Source of the DNA: Bacteroidales bacterium
GTDB lineage: Bacteria > Bacteroidota > Bacteroidia > Bacteroidales > Paludibacteraceae
NCBI GenBank assembly: GCA_021371875.1
Contig: JAJFVH010000120.1
Location: 1-64,000 of the forward strand
Length of the DNA stretch: 64,000 nt
Direction of reading: 5' to 3'
Position 1 is the stretch's first letter; each line of letters begins with the position of its first letter. The notes under the pieces are model-generated. The model had not been told where the DNA came from, did no database searches, and worked only from the letters and a program-made list of their open reading frames with translations. This document shows positions 1-7,825 of the stretch, in pieces. The translations under genes and the position numbers were made by a program.

Positions 1-1
1 A

Positions 2-373
2 ACACTTTTTACCGGTGCAGGCGTAGCTTATTTCAGTATTATTGAAAAAACGAGTTCCGAAATTATCAGTTTTGTTCCTTTATATTTCAGAATAAAAAGC
101 AATTTGGTTACAAAACCAACTTCACCTTATGTTTTACTCGATGCAGGATATGCATTTGCGTTGAACCCCGATTACGGAGGCGGGCTTTACTCACGCCTGT
201 CGATTGGGATTAACCGCAATATCACCGGTAAAACGGCTTTTTATATCGGCGCTTATGCGGCAATCCAGACTTTTTCGGGCAACCTGACCGAAACTAATGA
301 ACAGGGCGCTTTTAACTACAATGGAACTTCCGGGATAATAAACTGGGGGTTAAATCTGGGATTGCAATTTTAG
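2..373 (+). CDS. Outer-membrane beta-barrel protein, C-terminal part (5' end outside window)
   Basis: An open frame runs from the window edge to a stop at 371-373, so the start lies upstream. The visible 123 or so residues alternate polar and hydrophobic positions in short strands, are rich in Gly, Tyr and Ser, and end in Leu-Gln-Phe. A terminal aromatic residue is typical of proteins inserted by the BAM machinery. No enzymatic motif is visible. The family cannot be named further from this fragment; a porin-like or OmpW/PorT-like barrel is the best guess. An internal TTG at 104 is not a likely start because the frame is open and barrel-like before it. Confidence 0.6.
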   Translation, partial: TLFTGAGVAYFSIIEKTSSEIISFVPLYFRIKSNLVTKPTSPYVLLDAGYAFALNPDYGGGLYSRLSIGINRNITGKTAFYIGAYAAIQTFSGNLTETNEQGAFNYNGTSGIINWGLNLGLQF

Positions 374-488
374 TTTCACCAATAGTTTAATGTCTGTTCA
401 TCCGATAACTTTGAGTCATCGGATGAGTAATCGCCGGTATTTGCAACCGACAAAATATTGTTATTTCAGCGCTAAAACTTTTCAGCTA

Positions 489-1484
489 TTACATTAAATA
501 CGAACAGACATCGGCAATACATTTTGAAACGGGAGTAAATGTAAACCCTGTTTTATGCTGGATTTTATTGTTTGAATAAATTTCGAGTTGAGTTGCCGAG
601 CGAGCCATACTTCTGTCGATTAAAGGCTGGAATCCGAAAATTTTTCCAAAAATCTCAGCAACAGCTCCTACAAACCACAACGTTTGCCGTCCTACACAAA
701 TCCACGGACGAGATTTTCCAAAGCCATCAGCCATCCACGAGAGAATTTGTTTGTTTGAGCAATTTTCCCCAACCAAAATAAACCGTTCGTTACAAATTTC
801 ACTTTTTGTAAGCATTATCATTGCACAAACCACATCCCTGACATCCACATAGCCACTGCCTCCCCGTGTATAAAAAATCAAACCCTTCCGGATTTGTGAA
901 AACAATTGAGAACTTCCGGTTTCGGTGCCCGAAACTCCCAAAACAACTCCCGGATTGACTATTACAGCATTCAAGCCCGCTTGAATTCCTTTCCAAACCT
1001 CTGCTTCGGAATAAAACTTACTGCGCGAATATGCCGAACGGCTTTCACTATCTTTCCATTGCGTTTTTTCGTCAATCGCTTCCCCGTGTTCCGGCTGTCC
1101 GCAGGCAGCTATCGAGCTTACAAAACAAAATTTGTTGATTTTTGTATCGATCGAAGCTTTCACTATATTTTTTGTTCCCTGTACATTGGTTTCGATCATG
1201 GCATCGCTGCCATTGCCGAGCGAAACTACCGCCGCGCAATGATAAACCACATCGATCTGATTAAATGCTTTTCGCAGCGATTTTTCATCCAGCACATCCG
1301 CTATTCTCCAGTCGATCTTGTTTAAATATACGTCCGGCTCATTTGTGTAAAAGCTGAAAATCGTTCGCAACGGCTGCAGATTGCTCGTAATTCGTTTGAT
1401 AGCTGCAACGTTTTCGTTTTCCTGTAATAAATGCCACAATAAATGTCCGCCAACCAAACCGGTTGCTCCGGTAACTAAAATCAT
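489..1484 (-). CDS. NAD(P)-dependent extended SDR family epimerase/dehydratase
   Basis: A 331-residue cytosolic oxidoreductase of the extended short-chain dehydrogenase family, resembling dihydroflavonol-4-reductase and 3-beta-HSD-like enzymes. The N-terminus carries the Rossmann motif TGATGLVGG (residues 5-13) for NAD(P) binding. The catalytic pair is Y152-S-R-S-K156, with SS at 123-124 as the usual serine. The C-terminal third is the variable substrate domain, so the substrate cannot be read. The ATG at 1482-1484 lies directly before the glycine motif, so the start is well supported. It is divergent from the LOG-family gene, with a short shared promoter region. Confidence 0.85.
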   Translation of the reverse strand: MILVTGATGLVGGHLLWHLLQENENVAAIKRITSNLQPLRTIFSFYTNEPDVYLNKIDWRIADVLDEKSLRKAFNQIDVVYHCAAVVSLGNGSDAMIETNVQGTKNIVKASIDTKINKFCFVSSIAACGQPEHGEAIDEKTQWKDSESRSAYSRSKFYSEAEVWKGIQAGLNAVIVNPGVVLGVSGTETGSSQLFSQIRKGLIFYTRGGSGYVDVRDVVCAMIMLTKSEICNERFILVGENCSNKQILSWMADGFGKSRPWICVGRQTLWFVGAVAEIFGKIFGFQPLIDRSMARSATQLEIYSNNKIQHKTGFTFTPVSKCIADVCSYLM

Positions 1485-1509
1485 TTTTTCTGTTTTTAAA
1501 TTCGATGGT

Positions 1510-1539
1510 CAAAAATACGGAAAGAAAACTGTATTTTTG
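1510..1539. promoter_or_regulatory. Divergent promoter region between SDR and LOG genes
   Basis: Two Bacteroidota -7 elements of the form TAnnTTTG lie back to back. TATTTTTG at 1532-1539 points right towards the LOG gene. Its reverse complement CAAAAATA at 1510-1517 points left towards the SDR gene. The -33 elements are poor: only a CAA at 1540-1542 fits for the leftward promoter. The assignment rests on the -7 matches and their position 26 bp from the SDR start. Confidence 0.45.
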
Positions 1540-1633
1540 CAATTAATTCATAAGATAATTGATGAATAACGTTCCGCAGAATCCGATTTTTGCCCCACAA
1601 AAATTCATTATTCCGAATTTGAAAATTTGTAAC

Positions 1634-2212
1634 ATGCAGTATATATGTGTTTATTGTGCTTCGAGCACACAAATAAAACCGGCTTATTTTGAAACAGCCG
1701 ACCGATTGGGGAAAATTCTTGCAAAAGAGGGAATCCATCTGGTTTATGGAGGAGGTTCAATGGGTTTGATGGGACAAATTGCCGACAGCGTTTTGGCTGC
1801 CGGTGGAAAAGTTACTGGTATAATTCCGCGTTTTATGTGCGAAGAAGAATGGGATCATAAAGGGCTGACTGAGTTGATAATAACCGAGACCATGCACGAA
1901 CGGAAAGAAAGAATAGCTATGATGGCTGACGCCGCCGTAGCATTGCCCGGCGGTTGCGGAACTTTGGAAGAATTGCTCGAAGTGATCACCTGGAAACAAC
2001 TCGGGATATTTACAAAACCAATTATCATAGTAAATGTTGATGGCTATTTCGATTCGCTCGTCGCCATGCTCCATCGTGCTGTTGAAGAAAACTTCATGCG
2101 CGAAGTTCATCGTGACATCTGGAAAGTAGTTGAAACCGCTGAAGAAGTAATTCCGGCTATACTTAATTCGCCCAAATGGGACAAGAGCGTACGCAAATTT
2201 GCTGCTTTTTAA
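1634..2212 (+). CDS. LOG-family protein (TIGR00730-type nucleoside monophosphate phosphoribohydrolase)
   Basis: A Rossmann-fold protein of 192 residues. The diagnostic motif PGGCGTLEE is at residues 105-113, with a glycine-rich GGGSMGLMG at 39-47. In characterised LOG proteins these bind the phosphoribosyl moiety and catalyse cleavage of nucleoside 5'-monophosphates to free base (cytokinin activation in plants and actinobacteria). The family was long misannotated as lysine decarboxylase. I chose the ATG at 1634 because the conserved N-terminus starts at once (CVYCASS). An in-frame ATG at 1562 would add 24 residues that do not look conserved. The physiological base in this organism is unknown. 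Confidence 0.85.
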   Translation: MQYICVYCASSTQIKPAYFETADRLGKILAKEGIHLVYGGGSMGLMGQIADSVLAAGGKVTGIIPRFMCEEEWDHKGLTELIITETMHERKERIAMMADAAVALPGGCGTLEELLEVITWKQLGIFTKPIIIVNVDGYFDSLVAMLHRAVEENFMREVHRDIWKVVETAEEVIPAILNSPKWDKSVRKFAAF

Positions 2213-2224
2213 TTTATTCATCTT

Positions 2225-3025
2225 ATGCCACTCCCCGACACTACACGTTTAGCATCTGACTCTGCAATGACCATTTCGGATTCGTTACAAATAACAGATT
2301 CGTTAACAATTGTCGATTCCACAAGCCTACTTGACACGCTAAATACACAAGTGCTTACGGGCTTTCCAGGCATCTCCCATCCTTCACTTCCGTGTTCTGA
2401 AAATTGGGTTTTTGGTGTAATTCTGGTTTTATTTTTGATTCTTGTGGTTTCGTTAATTAAAAACTCTGCATGGATCAGGGAATCAATTCGTACATTTTTT
2501 CAGGTAAAAGAGCGTTCGAGCTATTTCAGTAAAAACACCGTAATTGGGTTTCGTACCAAATTTTTACTTGTAACTTTTACTTTGGGCGTGTTTAGTTTAT
2601 ATGCATATTATTGGCTGTATAATCCCGAAAACGGATTTCACTTTTCCATATTTTTATGGTTTTATCTGATAACAATCTTATTTTTAATCGTCAAATTCAT
2701 CCTGTCTCAATTGATCGGTTATGTTTTTCTTGACACAATTTCAATAAAACTTGCCAAAGAGAGTTATTTTAATGTGCTTACATACCTGGGAATAAGCTTA
2801 TTTCCTGCGCTTGTTTTACAGATATATTTCCCTTCTTATCTGAATTCTTCCGTCGCAACTTTCAGTCTGGTACTGTGTATTATAGCTGCTATATTAATCA
2901 TAATTAAACTATTTCAAATATTTTTCAAAAAAAGTATAGCATCTTTTTATATATTGTTGTATCTTTGCACCCTCGAAATTTTGCCTATAATAATTTTATT
3001 GAAGGTATTTCGACTGATAATATAA
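2225..3025 (+). CDS. DUF4271 domain integral membrane protein
   Basis: A 266-residue protein whose first 55 residues are Ser/Thr/Asp-rich and soluble, followed by about six hydrophobic helices (roughly residues 62-80, 110-131, 138-165, 180-200, 212-234 and 240-262). In Bacteroidota DUF4271 proteins commonly lie directly before hemD, as here, with only a short gap to the next gene. The sequence shows no catalytic motif. The conserved pairing suggests co-expression with haem/corrinoid tetrapyrrole synthesis, but no function is established. Confidence 0.75.
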   Translation: MPLPDTTRLASDSAMTISDSLQITDSLTIVDSTSLLDTLNTQVLTGFPGISHPSLPCSENWVFGVILVLFLILVVSLIKNSAWIRESIRTFFQVKERSSYFSKNTVIGFRTKFLLVTFTLGVFSLYAYYWLYNPENGFHFSIFLWFYLITILFLIVKFILSQLIGYVFLDTISIKLAKESYFNVLTYLGISLFPALVLQIYFPSYLNSSVATFSLVLCIIAAILIIIKLFQIFFKKSIASFYILLYLCTLEILPIIILLKVFRLII

Positions 3026-3052
3026 TGTGTTTAATTGTTAAAGTTCATTGCT

Positions 3053-3811
3053 TTGAAAATTAAGAAGATACTGGTTTCACAACCTCAACCAACCACTGAG
3101 AAGTCTCCTTATTTCGATATTGCCGACAAATACAACGTGAAAATTGATTTTCGTCCGTTTATCAAGGTGGAGCCGATTTTTGCTAAAGAATTTCGCACGC
3201 AGCGCATATCTATTTCAGACTATACGGCTATAATTTTTAATGCGCGCCACGGGATTGATCATTTCTTTCGTTTATGCGAAGAATTACGTATCACTATTCC
3301 TGAAACAATGAAATATTTTTGCGTTTCGGAATCAGTTGCAGTGTATTTACAGCGCTATATTCACTACCGGAAAAGGAAAGTGTTTTATGGTGCCACAGGT
3401 AAAATGACTGAATTGGTAACCATCATGAAGAAACATGACGAAGAAAAATACTTATTGATTACTTCCGATGTCCAGAACGAAGAAACCATGTCTATTTTGG
3501 AAAAATCAAAAATCGCATTTCATAAAGCTGTCATGTACAAAACCGTAAGTAATGACTTCGGACCGGATGAAGAGTTTAATTACGACATGTTGTTGTTCTT
3601 TAGCCCTGTAGGAATCAGTTCATTGTTGAAGAATTTCCCGGATTTCGAGCAAGGCGATATTCAGATCGGATGTTTCGGCGCAACCACTGCCCAGGCAGTA
3701 CGCGACGCGGGTTTGCGGTTGGATTTGGAAGCTCCGGTACCGGGAGTGCCTTCGATGACAATGGCTTTAGAAAATTACATGAAAGAATACGTGAAGAAAA
3801 ACAAAAAGTAA
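3053..3811 (+). CDS. hemD: Uroporphyrinogen-III synthase
   Basis: Cyclises hydroxymethylbilane to uroporphyrinogen III, the branch point to haem, sirohaem and cobalamin. The protein shows the two-lobed HemD pattern: an N-terminal segment beginning with the KKILVSQP strand, a linker, and a C-terminal part with the FFSPVGISSLL and GCFGATTAQAVRDAGL motifs characteristic of the family. No ATG fits. Both TTG codons at 3035 and 3053 are in frame; 3053 is preferred because it gives the short MKIKKIL-type N-terminus usual in Bacteroidales. It follows the DUF4271 gene closely, is co-directional, and ends before a strong terminator. Confidence 0.85.
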   Translation: MKIKKILVSQPQPTTEKSPYFDIADKYNVKIDFRPFIKVEPIFAKEFRTQRISISDYTAIIFNARHGIDHFFRLCEELRITIPETMKYFCVSESVAVYLQRYIHYRKRKVFYGATGKMTELVTIMKKHDEEKYLLITSDVQNEETMSILEKSKIAFHKAVMYKTVSNDFGPDEEFNYDMLLFFSPVGISSLLKNFPDFEQGDIQIGCFGATTAQAVRDAGLRLDLEAPVPGVPSMTMALENYMKEYVKKNKK

Positions 3812-3836
3812 ACAATCAGAATAATATCATTACCTT

Positions 3837-3880
3837 CCCAAAAGTATCGGAGTTTTTCCTTACTTTTGGGATTGTTTTTT
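3837..3880 (+). terminator. Rho-independent terminator after hemD
   Basis: A perfect 10-bp inverted repeat, CCCAAAAGTA (3837-3846) and TACTTTTGGG (3861-3870), encloses a 14-nt loop and is followed by a T-rich tract. It lies between the hemD stop and the rnpA start, so rnpA probably has its own promoter or relies on readthrough. Confidence 0.75.
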
Positions 3881-3896
3881 ATTGAAACACGGCAAC

Positions 3897-4286
3897 ATGG
3901 AATCCTCAATATCGTTTCCGAAAAAAGAGCATTTGTGCGGCGAAATTCGCGTCAACCATTTATTTACCAATGGCAAATCGTTTATCGTCTATCCTTTGCG
4001 TGTGGTTTATCTTGTTGGAGAAAATAAAGAAGCAACTCCGGTAAAAGTGCTCGTCAGTGTTCCTAAAAAGCGATTTAAACGAGCTGTAAAACGTAACCGG
4101 CTGAAACGCTTAATGCGTGAATCATACCGGTTAAATAAATCCCCACTGATCGAAAAATGCATCGAAAAGAACATTAATATTCAAATAGCGTTTAATTACG
4201 TGTCGGACGACGAGATGGATTTTAATATGATTCAATCTAAAATGATTGTTGCTTTACAAAAAATTGCAGAAAATTTAAACAAATAA
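3897..4286 (+). CDS. rnpA: Ribonuclease P protein component
   Basis: Small basic protein subunit of RNase P, which with the M1 RNA removes 5' leaders from pre-tRNAs. The RNR signature is seen as KRFKRAVKRNRLKRLMRES (about residues 60-78), together with an N-terminal FPKKEHL segment and a LVSVPKKRFK strand. The ATG at 3897 is chosen; an in-frame TTG at 3882 would add five residues. At 129 residues it has normal length. A yidD gene, which often follows rnpA, is not seen here; a palindromic non-coding element follows instead. Confidence 0.9.
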   Translation: MESSISFPKKEHLCGEIRVNHLFTNGKSFIVYPLRVVYLVGENKEATPVKVLVSVPKKRFKRAVKRNRLKRLMRESYRLNKSPLIEKCIEKNINIQIAFNYVSDDEMDFNMIQSKMIVALQKIAENLNK

Positions 4287-4772
4287 CATTTTGTCTGTTA
4301 CATTCACCCCGGTATTATTTTTAATGACTATCCGCAAAGCGACCTGAACAGTTATGCCGTAGGCATGTAATACCGGTAGAAAGACATTTCCACACACGTA
4401 TAGCACCCCGTATGGGGTGCAATAAACGAAGGTGGGCGAATAATTCTACCGATATTAAATCCTTAACGGGATTACAGGTCGGAATACGGATAATCATATA
4501 AAATAACAAAGACAATCCATTTAGAATCTGTTTATAGAGTCCTGTTTTTTGTTCAAGCGCCAGAATTGATATTTTTTTCGGGAAATACTTTTCGAGAGCA
4601 TTTTAGTTTACGCCTATAGGCTCCAGACTCATTGAACCGCCACTAATCCTCACGCTACGAAGAACCGGGGATGATGAATGAAATTGAGTTTTCAACTTTT
4701 TATTGAAAAAATTGTAATAAATTTTATTAATTCAAAGCAAAAGACTATTTTTGTGTTGAATTTACCGATAAA
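4287..4772. repeat. Non-coding region with long imperfect palindromic element
   Basis: No gene was found in these 486 bp. A long imperfect inverted repeat pairs about 4326-4346 with about 4470-4492; both arms carry ATCCG and GACCTG or their complements. Inside it are GCACCCC-gtat-GGGGTGC (4403-4420) and a second pair around ACCGGTAGAA and TTCTACCGAT. The layout looks like the dispersed intergenic palindromes common in Bacteroidota genomes. The rest (about 4500-4772) holds no clear structure apart from TATTTTTG at 4746-4753, a possible -7 element for the next gene. Confidence 0.55.
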
Positions 4773-5066
4773 ATGACCAATAGATACGAAGAACTGATAA
4801 ACGCGTTTGAATCAAAACTGCGAAAATTGATTTCGGAATACAAGTCATTGCAGGATCAAAACGCTGAATTGAAAGCGGAATTAGACCGGAAACATACCGA
4901 TTTAATGCATGCTCATCAGGAAATTCTGGAGCTTCGGAAAAATTACGACCATTTGCGTATTGCCCGAAATTTAGGAGTTACGGACGAAGACCGGAATGAA
5001 TCGAAGCAACGTATCAATAAAATGGTGCGGGAAATTGACAAATGTTTAGCGCTTTTAACTGAATAA
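4773..5066 (+). CDS. Small coiled-coil protein upstream of zapA
   Basis: A 97-residue, highly charged protein that is almost entirely predicted alpha-helix with heptad-like Leu/Ile spacing from about residue 5 to 65 and again near the C-terminus. There is no signal peptide or membrane segment. It lies 5 bp before zapA in the same direction, so the two are probably co-translated. Position and coiled coil suggest a cell-division accessory protein comparable to ZapB or a ZapA partner, but sequence similarity to ZapB is not apparent and the role is inferred from context only. Confidence 0.6.
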   Translation: MTNRYEELINAFESKLRKLISEYKSLQDQNAELKAELDRKHTDLMHAHQEILELRKNYDHLRIARNLGVTDEDRNESKQRINKMVREIDKCLALLTE

Positions 5067-5071
5067 AGCGT

Positions 5072-5371
5072 ATGAATAAAGACGAAGAAATTTTTAAAAT
5101 CCATATCCAGATTGGCGGATTCAGAATTCCTCTGACCATTGCCCGAAAGGATGAGGAAATATACCGAAAGGCAGAAAAACTTGTTGTCAGATTTTTGGAC
5201 GAATACCAGAAACTATACAGCCAACGTGCCACTGAAGAAATACTCATATTGGTTGCTTTCAGATTAGCCGTTGCCCTATCAAAACAAGAAGTTGACCAGG
5301 ATTTAGTTCCGCTGGCAGAGAAAATTAAAAGCCTCGACGAAGAATTAAAACATTTGCTTGTAAAAAAATAA
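5072..5371 (+). CDS. zapA: Cell division protein ZapA
   Basis: A 99-residue protein of the ZapA family, which binds FtsZ and bundles protofilaments at the division septum. The N-terminal half has the beta-hairpin pattern (FKIHIQIGGFRIPLTI), followed by the conserved segment with YRKAEKLV. The C-terminal half is a long helix for dimer/tetramer formation. Length is normal for the family. Start ATG at 5072 sits just after the upstream coiled-coil gene. The zapA to rny order is usual in Bacteroidales. Confidence 0.85.
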   Translation: MNKDEEIFKIHIQIGGFRIPLTIARKDEEIYRKAEKLVVRFLDEYQKLYSQRATEEILILVAFRLAVALSKQEVDQDLVPLAEKIKSLDEELKHLLVKK

Positions 5372-5536
5372 GATTCGTTCAAGTATTACATTGTCCCGCA
5401 TTTCGTTGGTAATAAAACGTTTAAGTCAACAATATTGATCTTAAATTTGTTTTTTATCTTCGTAATGCGATTTTTTTTTGGAATTAATCAAAACAATAAT
5501 TATAACAAACTCACTTTAAACCATTCATTAAATAAT

Positions 5537-7057
5537 ATGACATCTATAATAATCGGATTAATCGCTTTTATTGTGGGAGCCGGAGGGACAGTGTTCCTTT
5601 TCCGCGTTTTCAACAAAAGAGCCCGACAGGAGGCAGAAGCGGAAGCTGAACTGCTCAAGAAAAACAAACTGATTGAAGCAAAGGAAAAATTCATCGCCCT
5701 CAAAGCCGAACATGAACAACAAGTACAACAGCGCAATGCGAAGGTTCAGGAAAAAGAAGTAAAGCTTCAGCAACGTGAAATGCAATTGAACCAGAAACAA
5801 GGCGAAATGCAACGCAAAATAAACGAAGTGGAAGCACTTCGCGAAAGTCACGAACAACAACTCAGTATCATTGAATCGAAGAAAAAAGAACTCGAACATT
5901 TAAGCCGTCAGGCACACGAACAACTCGAAACCATTTCGGGATTATCAGCCGAACAAGCCAAAGAGCGACTCATTGAAGCATTGAAAGAAGAAGCCAAAAC
6001 CGAAGCCATGTCGTACATCAACGACATCATGGAAGAAGCTAAAATGACCGCCAACAAAGAGGCAAAAAAGATTGTCGTACAAAGCATACAACGTGTAGCT
6101 ACCGAAACGGCTATTGAAAACTCGGTTACCGTATTCCACATCGAATCGGACGAAATTAAAGGCCGCATTATCGGTCGGGAAGGGCGAAATATCCGGGCAC
6201 TCGAAGCAGCTACCGGTGTTGAAATCATTGTGGACGATACCCCCGAAGCCATTGTGCTTTCGGCTTTCGACCCTGTTCGCCGCGAAATTGCACGTCTGTC
6301 GCTCCACCAATTGGTAACCGACGGACGTATTCACCCGGCTCGTATCGAAGAAGTAGTAAACAAAGTGCGTAAACAGGTGGAAGAAGAAATTATTGAAATT
6401 GGGAAACGTACCACCATCGACTTAGGGGTTCACGGCTTACATCCCGAACTGATTCGCATGGTTGGTAAAATGAAATACCGTTCGTCCTACGGACAAAACC
6501 TGTTGCAGCACTCGCGCGAAGTAGCCAACCTGTGTGCCACCATGGCTTCGGAACTTGGATTGAATCCTAAAAAAGCAAAACGTGCCGGACTTTTGCACGA
6601 CATTGGTAAAGTGCCGGATGACGAACCGGAATTGCCACACGCAATTCTTGGTATGCGTCTTGCAGAGAAGTATAAAGAAAAACCTGATATTTGCAACGCT
6701 ATCGGTGCCCACCACGACGAAGTGGAAATGGAAACATTGATTGCACCCATCGTTCAGGTTTGCGATGCTATTTCGGGAGCACGTCCCGGAGCGCGCCGCG
6801 AAATTGTAGAAGCTTATATTAAACGTTTGAACGATTTGGAAGCTCTGGCGTTATCTTACCCCGGAGTATTGAAGACTTATGCAATTCAAGCCGGACGTGA
6901 ATTACGTGTTATTGTTGGAGCGGATAAGATTGACGATAAAGAAACGGAATTATTGTCGTTTGATATCGCTAAAAAAATACAGGATGAAATGACCTATCCG
7001 GGTCAGGTAAAAATTACCGTTATCAGAGAGACGAGAGCGGTAAGCTACGCAAAATAG
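5537..7057 (+). CDS. rny: Ribonuclease Y
   Basis: Membrane-anchored endoribonuclease that starts mRNA decay. The 506-residue product has one N-terminal transmembrane helix (about residues 3-22), a long charged coiled coil (about 25-190), a KH RNA-binding domain with [15 protein letters not shown] (about 210-225) and an HD domain with LLHDIGK and AHHDE metal-binding motifs (about 320-420). The ATG at 5537 is chosen because it puts the membrane helix at the N-terminus. The open frame reaches 34 codons further upstream with no family-like sequence. The 165-bp gap to zapA may hold a small RNA (see findings). Confidence 0.95.
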   Translation: MTSIIIGLIAFIVGAGGTVFLFRVFNKRARQEAEAEAELLKKNKLIEAKEKFIALKAEHEQQVQQRNAKVQEKEVKLQQREMQLNQKQGEMQRKINEVEALRESHEQQLSIIESKKKELEHLSRQAHEQLETISGLSAEQAKERLIEALKEEAKTEAMSYINDIMEEAKMTANKEAKKIVVQSIQRVATETAIENSVTVFHIESDEIKGRIIGREGRNIRALEAATGVEIIVDDTPEAIVLSAFDPVRREIARLSLHQLVTDGRIHPARIEEVVNKVRKQVEEEIIEIGKRTTIDLGVHGLHPELIRMVGKMKYRSSYGQNLLQHSREVANLCATMASELGLNPKKAKRAGLLHDIGKVPDDEPELPHAILGMRLAEKYKEKPDICNAIGAHHDEVEMETLIAPIVQVCDAISGARPGARREIVEAYIKRLNDLEALALSYPGVLKTYAIQAGRELRVIVGADKIDDKETELLSFDIAKKIQDEMTYPGQVKITVIRETRAVSYAK

Positions 7058-7108
7058 TTTATAGTGGATATAGTAAGTAGTTTATAGTAAGTAGTTTACA
7101 GTAAGTAG
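7055..7108. repeat. Short tandem repeat after rny
   Basis: Three diverged copies of a unit close to TAGTTTATAGTAAG lie directly after the rny stop. The last two copies are 14 bp each and differ at one position. No coding function is apparent. The repeat separates rny from the tmRNA gene. Confidence 0.6.
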
Positions 7109-7181
7109 CAAGAATTAGTGATATTTGTTCCCAGTTTGACTACTTTGATTTTCCTCTTACTATAAACCACTTACAAAAAAA

Positions 7182-7574
7182 GGGGCTGTTTGGTTTTGAC
7201 AGCAGGTAGAAAGGGTATGTAAGCATGTCGAGCTTTGAGAAAACAGCTCGTAAATCCAGGGTCTCAAAATTATAACTGGCGAAAACAACTACGCTCTTGC
7301 TGCTTAATCGAATAGAGTAGATTAGGCTTAATTCCGATACTAGGTGTTGGAACGAGACATTTCCCAAAGGCCGTCGCTTCGAGGCCAATGATTAGGAGAT
7401 GCGGATAAATCGAAGATAGTTGCGTTTAGCCTTGGAAACGCAATGAAATAAAAAGGATAAGGTGTAGGTTGGTGGCTTCGGTCTTGCTTACGCACGAAAA
7501 TCTAAGCGAAGATAAACATGTAGAAAGCATATTATTTCCTTGTTTGGACGAGGGTTCGACTCCCTCCAGCTCCA
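7182..7574 (+). ncRNA. ssrA: Transfer-messenger RNA (tmRNA)
   Basis: Rescues stalled ribosomes together with SmpB by trans-translation. The 5' GGGGCTG pairs with 3' CAGCTCC to form the acceptor stem. The T arm is visible near 7545-7567 (GGGTTCGACTCCC). The tag frame reads GGC GAA AAC AAC TAC GCT CTT GCT GCT TAA, giving GENNYALAA, the usual Bacteroidota tag, at about 7278-7307. The discriminator is A7574 and CCA is not encoded. The last 16 bp are part of the direct repeat that borders the island, so the gene stays intact after integration. Confidence 0.95.
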
Positions 7575-7575
7575 C
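7559..7575 (+). other. attL: left copy of the 17-bp island att repeat
   Basis: ACTCCCTCCAGCTCCAC at 7559-7575, covering the 3' T-arm and acceptor strand of ssrA, recurs exactly at 60818-60834. The flanking bases differ at both copies (CG before and TA after here; CA before and AA after there). A tyrosine recombinase gene begins 250 bp inside. This is the classic arrangement for integration at the 3' end of a tRNA or tmRNA gene. Confidence 0.9.
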
Positions 7576-7597
7576 TAAGACAAAATCAAAACTACTC

Positions 7598-7640
7598 AAA
7601 TGCCTGTAAAATCTATGATTTACAGGCATTTGTATTTTAA
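7598..7640 (+). terminator. Terminator at the island left end, downstream of ssrA
   Basis: A perfect 13-bp inverted repeat, AAATGCCTGTAAA (7598-7610) and TTTACAGGCATTT (7619-7631), has an 8-nt loop and a following T-rich stretch. The island brings this hairpin and so replaces the terminator that ssrA lost when the island integrated (the original probably being at 60851-60890). Confidence 0.7.
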
Positions 7641-7686
7641 ACAAGTCACAAAACATTCAATATCTAACAATCTGTAGGTGCTGAAT

Positions 7687-7724
7687 TCGGTGGACTTAAA
7701 AATCCAAGATACAAACTCCACCGA
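7687..7724. promoter_or_regulatory. Left-end inverted TCGGTGGA sites (candidate integrase arm sites)
   Basis: TCGGTGGA at 7687-7694 and its complement TCCACCGA at 7717-7724 form an inverted pair between attL and the integrase gene. The same octamer occurs twice at the opposite end of the island (60741-60748 and 60753-60760), and nearby bases match as well (GAAnTCGGTGGACTT). Paired end-specific repeats of this kind are typical arm-type binding sites of tyrosine recombinases. Binding is inferred. Confidence 0.5.
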
Positions 7725-7772
7725 TTTTGAAATAAAAGTGTTTATAATCAAGCAGTTCAATCTTTGAACATC

Positions 7773-7803
7773 TTGTTTGGGAATCAAAAAGAAAGTATTT
7801 TTG
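7773..7803 (+). promoter_or_regulatory. Integrase promoter
   Basis: TATTTTTG at 7796-7803 matches the Bacteroidota -7 consensus TAnnTTTG. TTG at 7773-7775 lies 20 nt upstream as a -33 element. Transcription would start near 7810, about 16 nt before the integrase ATG. Confidence 0.55.
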
Positions 7804-7825
7804 AAAACTCTTAAAGGTTACCACA

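Noticed and set aside
906..1325. 139-residue plus-strand frame inside the SDR gene
   Set aside because: It is the antisense shadow of an intact oxidoreductase gene with clear catalytic motifs.
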